Assembly (NCBI GenBank): GCA_024636075.1
Contig: JAGXHS010000182.1
Span: 1-6,588, forward strand
Source of the DNA: Propionibacteriaceae bacterium
Lineage (GTDB): Bacteria; Actinomycetota; Actinomycetes; Propionibacteriales; Propionibacteriaceae
Length of the DNA: 6,588 bases
Direction of reading: 5' to 3'
The notes beneath the pieces were generated by a model. The model saw nothing but the letters and a program-made list of their open reading frames with translations, was not told the origin of the DNA and searched no databases. A program made the translations under genes and the position numbers. Positions 6,293 through 6,588 of the stretch are shown one piece after another; within the stretch, counting starts at the first letter, position 1; every line of letters begins with the position of its first letter.

Positions 6293-6588
6293 ATGGCGAA
6301 AATAGCAATCCTGGGAGCAGGGATCATGGCGACCGCCCTGACCTGGCCCCTGACCGACAACGGCCACGAAGTGGCTCTGGTGGGCACTCATCTGGACGAG
6401 GACATCATCGCCTCGATCCAGAACAGTGGCGTGCATCCGAACCTTGATCTGAAGGTCAACGACGGGGTCACCGCCTACCAGCTCGCGGACGCCAAGACGG
6501 CCTTCGAGGGCGCCGACATGGTGATGAGCGGGGTGAACAGTTTCGGCGTCGACTGGGTGGCCGACCAATTGAAGGATCTGGTTCAGCC
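6293..6588 (+). CDS. Divergent GpsA-like NAD(P)-dependent dehydrogenase, N-terminal 98 residues only
   Basis: The reading frame stays open to the right edge. Residues 4-9 onward form a Rossmann nucleotide-binding start (IAILGAGIMATAL, then NGHEVALVG at 23-31). The layout resembles the N-terminal domain of glycerol-3-phosphate dehydrogenase GpsA and, more loosely, ketopantoate reductase: glycine loop, NGHEV strand, an NSGVHP loop near 44-49, and a GADMVMSGV strand near 73-81. Classical GpsA has GAGAWGT and a conserved Pro-Ser after its fourth strand; here these read GAGIMAT and Asn-Ser, so this is a divergent branch. The ATG at 6293 is the only in-frame start ahead of the glycine loop, although its ribosome binding site is distant. 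Following a polyol dehydrogenase and near a ketose kinase, it may oxidise or reduce a phosphorylated polyol or ketose. The catalytic C-terminal domain lies beyond the window, so the function stays open. Confidence 0.75.
   Translation, partial: MAKIAILGAGIMATALTWPLTDNGHEVALVGTHLDEDIIASIQNSGVHPNLDLKVNDGVTAYQLADAKTAFEGADMVMSGVNSFGVDWVADQLKDLVQ

Overview
The window is GC-rich, and most third codon positions are G or C. It carries a GTG-started ABC gene and strong GGAGG-type ribosome binding sites. Protein style (carA, an actinobacterial-type single-chain DhaK-DhaL kinase) suggests a high-GC Gram-positive, probably an actinomycete. This is an inference from composition and protein style, and the genus cannot be named from the sequence.

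Left part (1-3159, all on the minus strand). The N-terminal 306 residues of carA, the glutaminase subunit of carbamoyl-phosphate synthase, run off the left edge. Upstream of it, in the same direction and 126 bases away, is a two-gene ABC exporter of the NatA/NatB type: an ATPase started by GTG, and an ABC-2 permease whose ATG shares one base with the ATPase stop. The carA leader has two short hairpins and the ABC leader has a perfect 6-base inverted repeat.

Right part (3160-6588). A fused DhaK-DhaL kinase (minus strand) is divergent from a zinc-dependent medium-chain dehydrogenase (plus strand), which is followed by the N-terminal part of a GpsA-like Rossmann dehydrogenase that runs off the right edge. 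The 120-base divergent region is rich in small GTG/CAC dyads and is the obvious place for shared regulation. Together these genes look like a small polyol/ketose utilisation locus: the dehydrogenase would oxidise a polyol to a ketose, the kinase would phosphorylate the ketose, and the GpsA-like enzyme would act on a phosphorylated intermediate.

All three enzymes differ from the textbook members of their families at informative positions. The kinase has GHYP and GNYAGD where classical dihydroxyacetone kinases have GHEP and KNYTGD. The MDR enzyme has Asn-Arg where NAD-specific relatives have Asp plus a hydrophobic residue. The GpsA-like protein has GAGIMAT rather than GAGAWGT. The real substrate may therefore not be dihydroxyacetone or glycerol; tetritols and tetruloses are a reasonable alternative. 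No RNA genes, insertion sequences, CRISPR arrays or clear intrinsic terminators were found.
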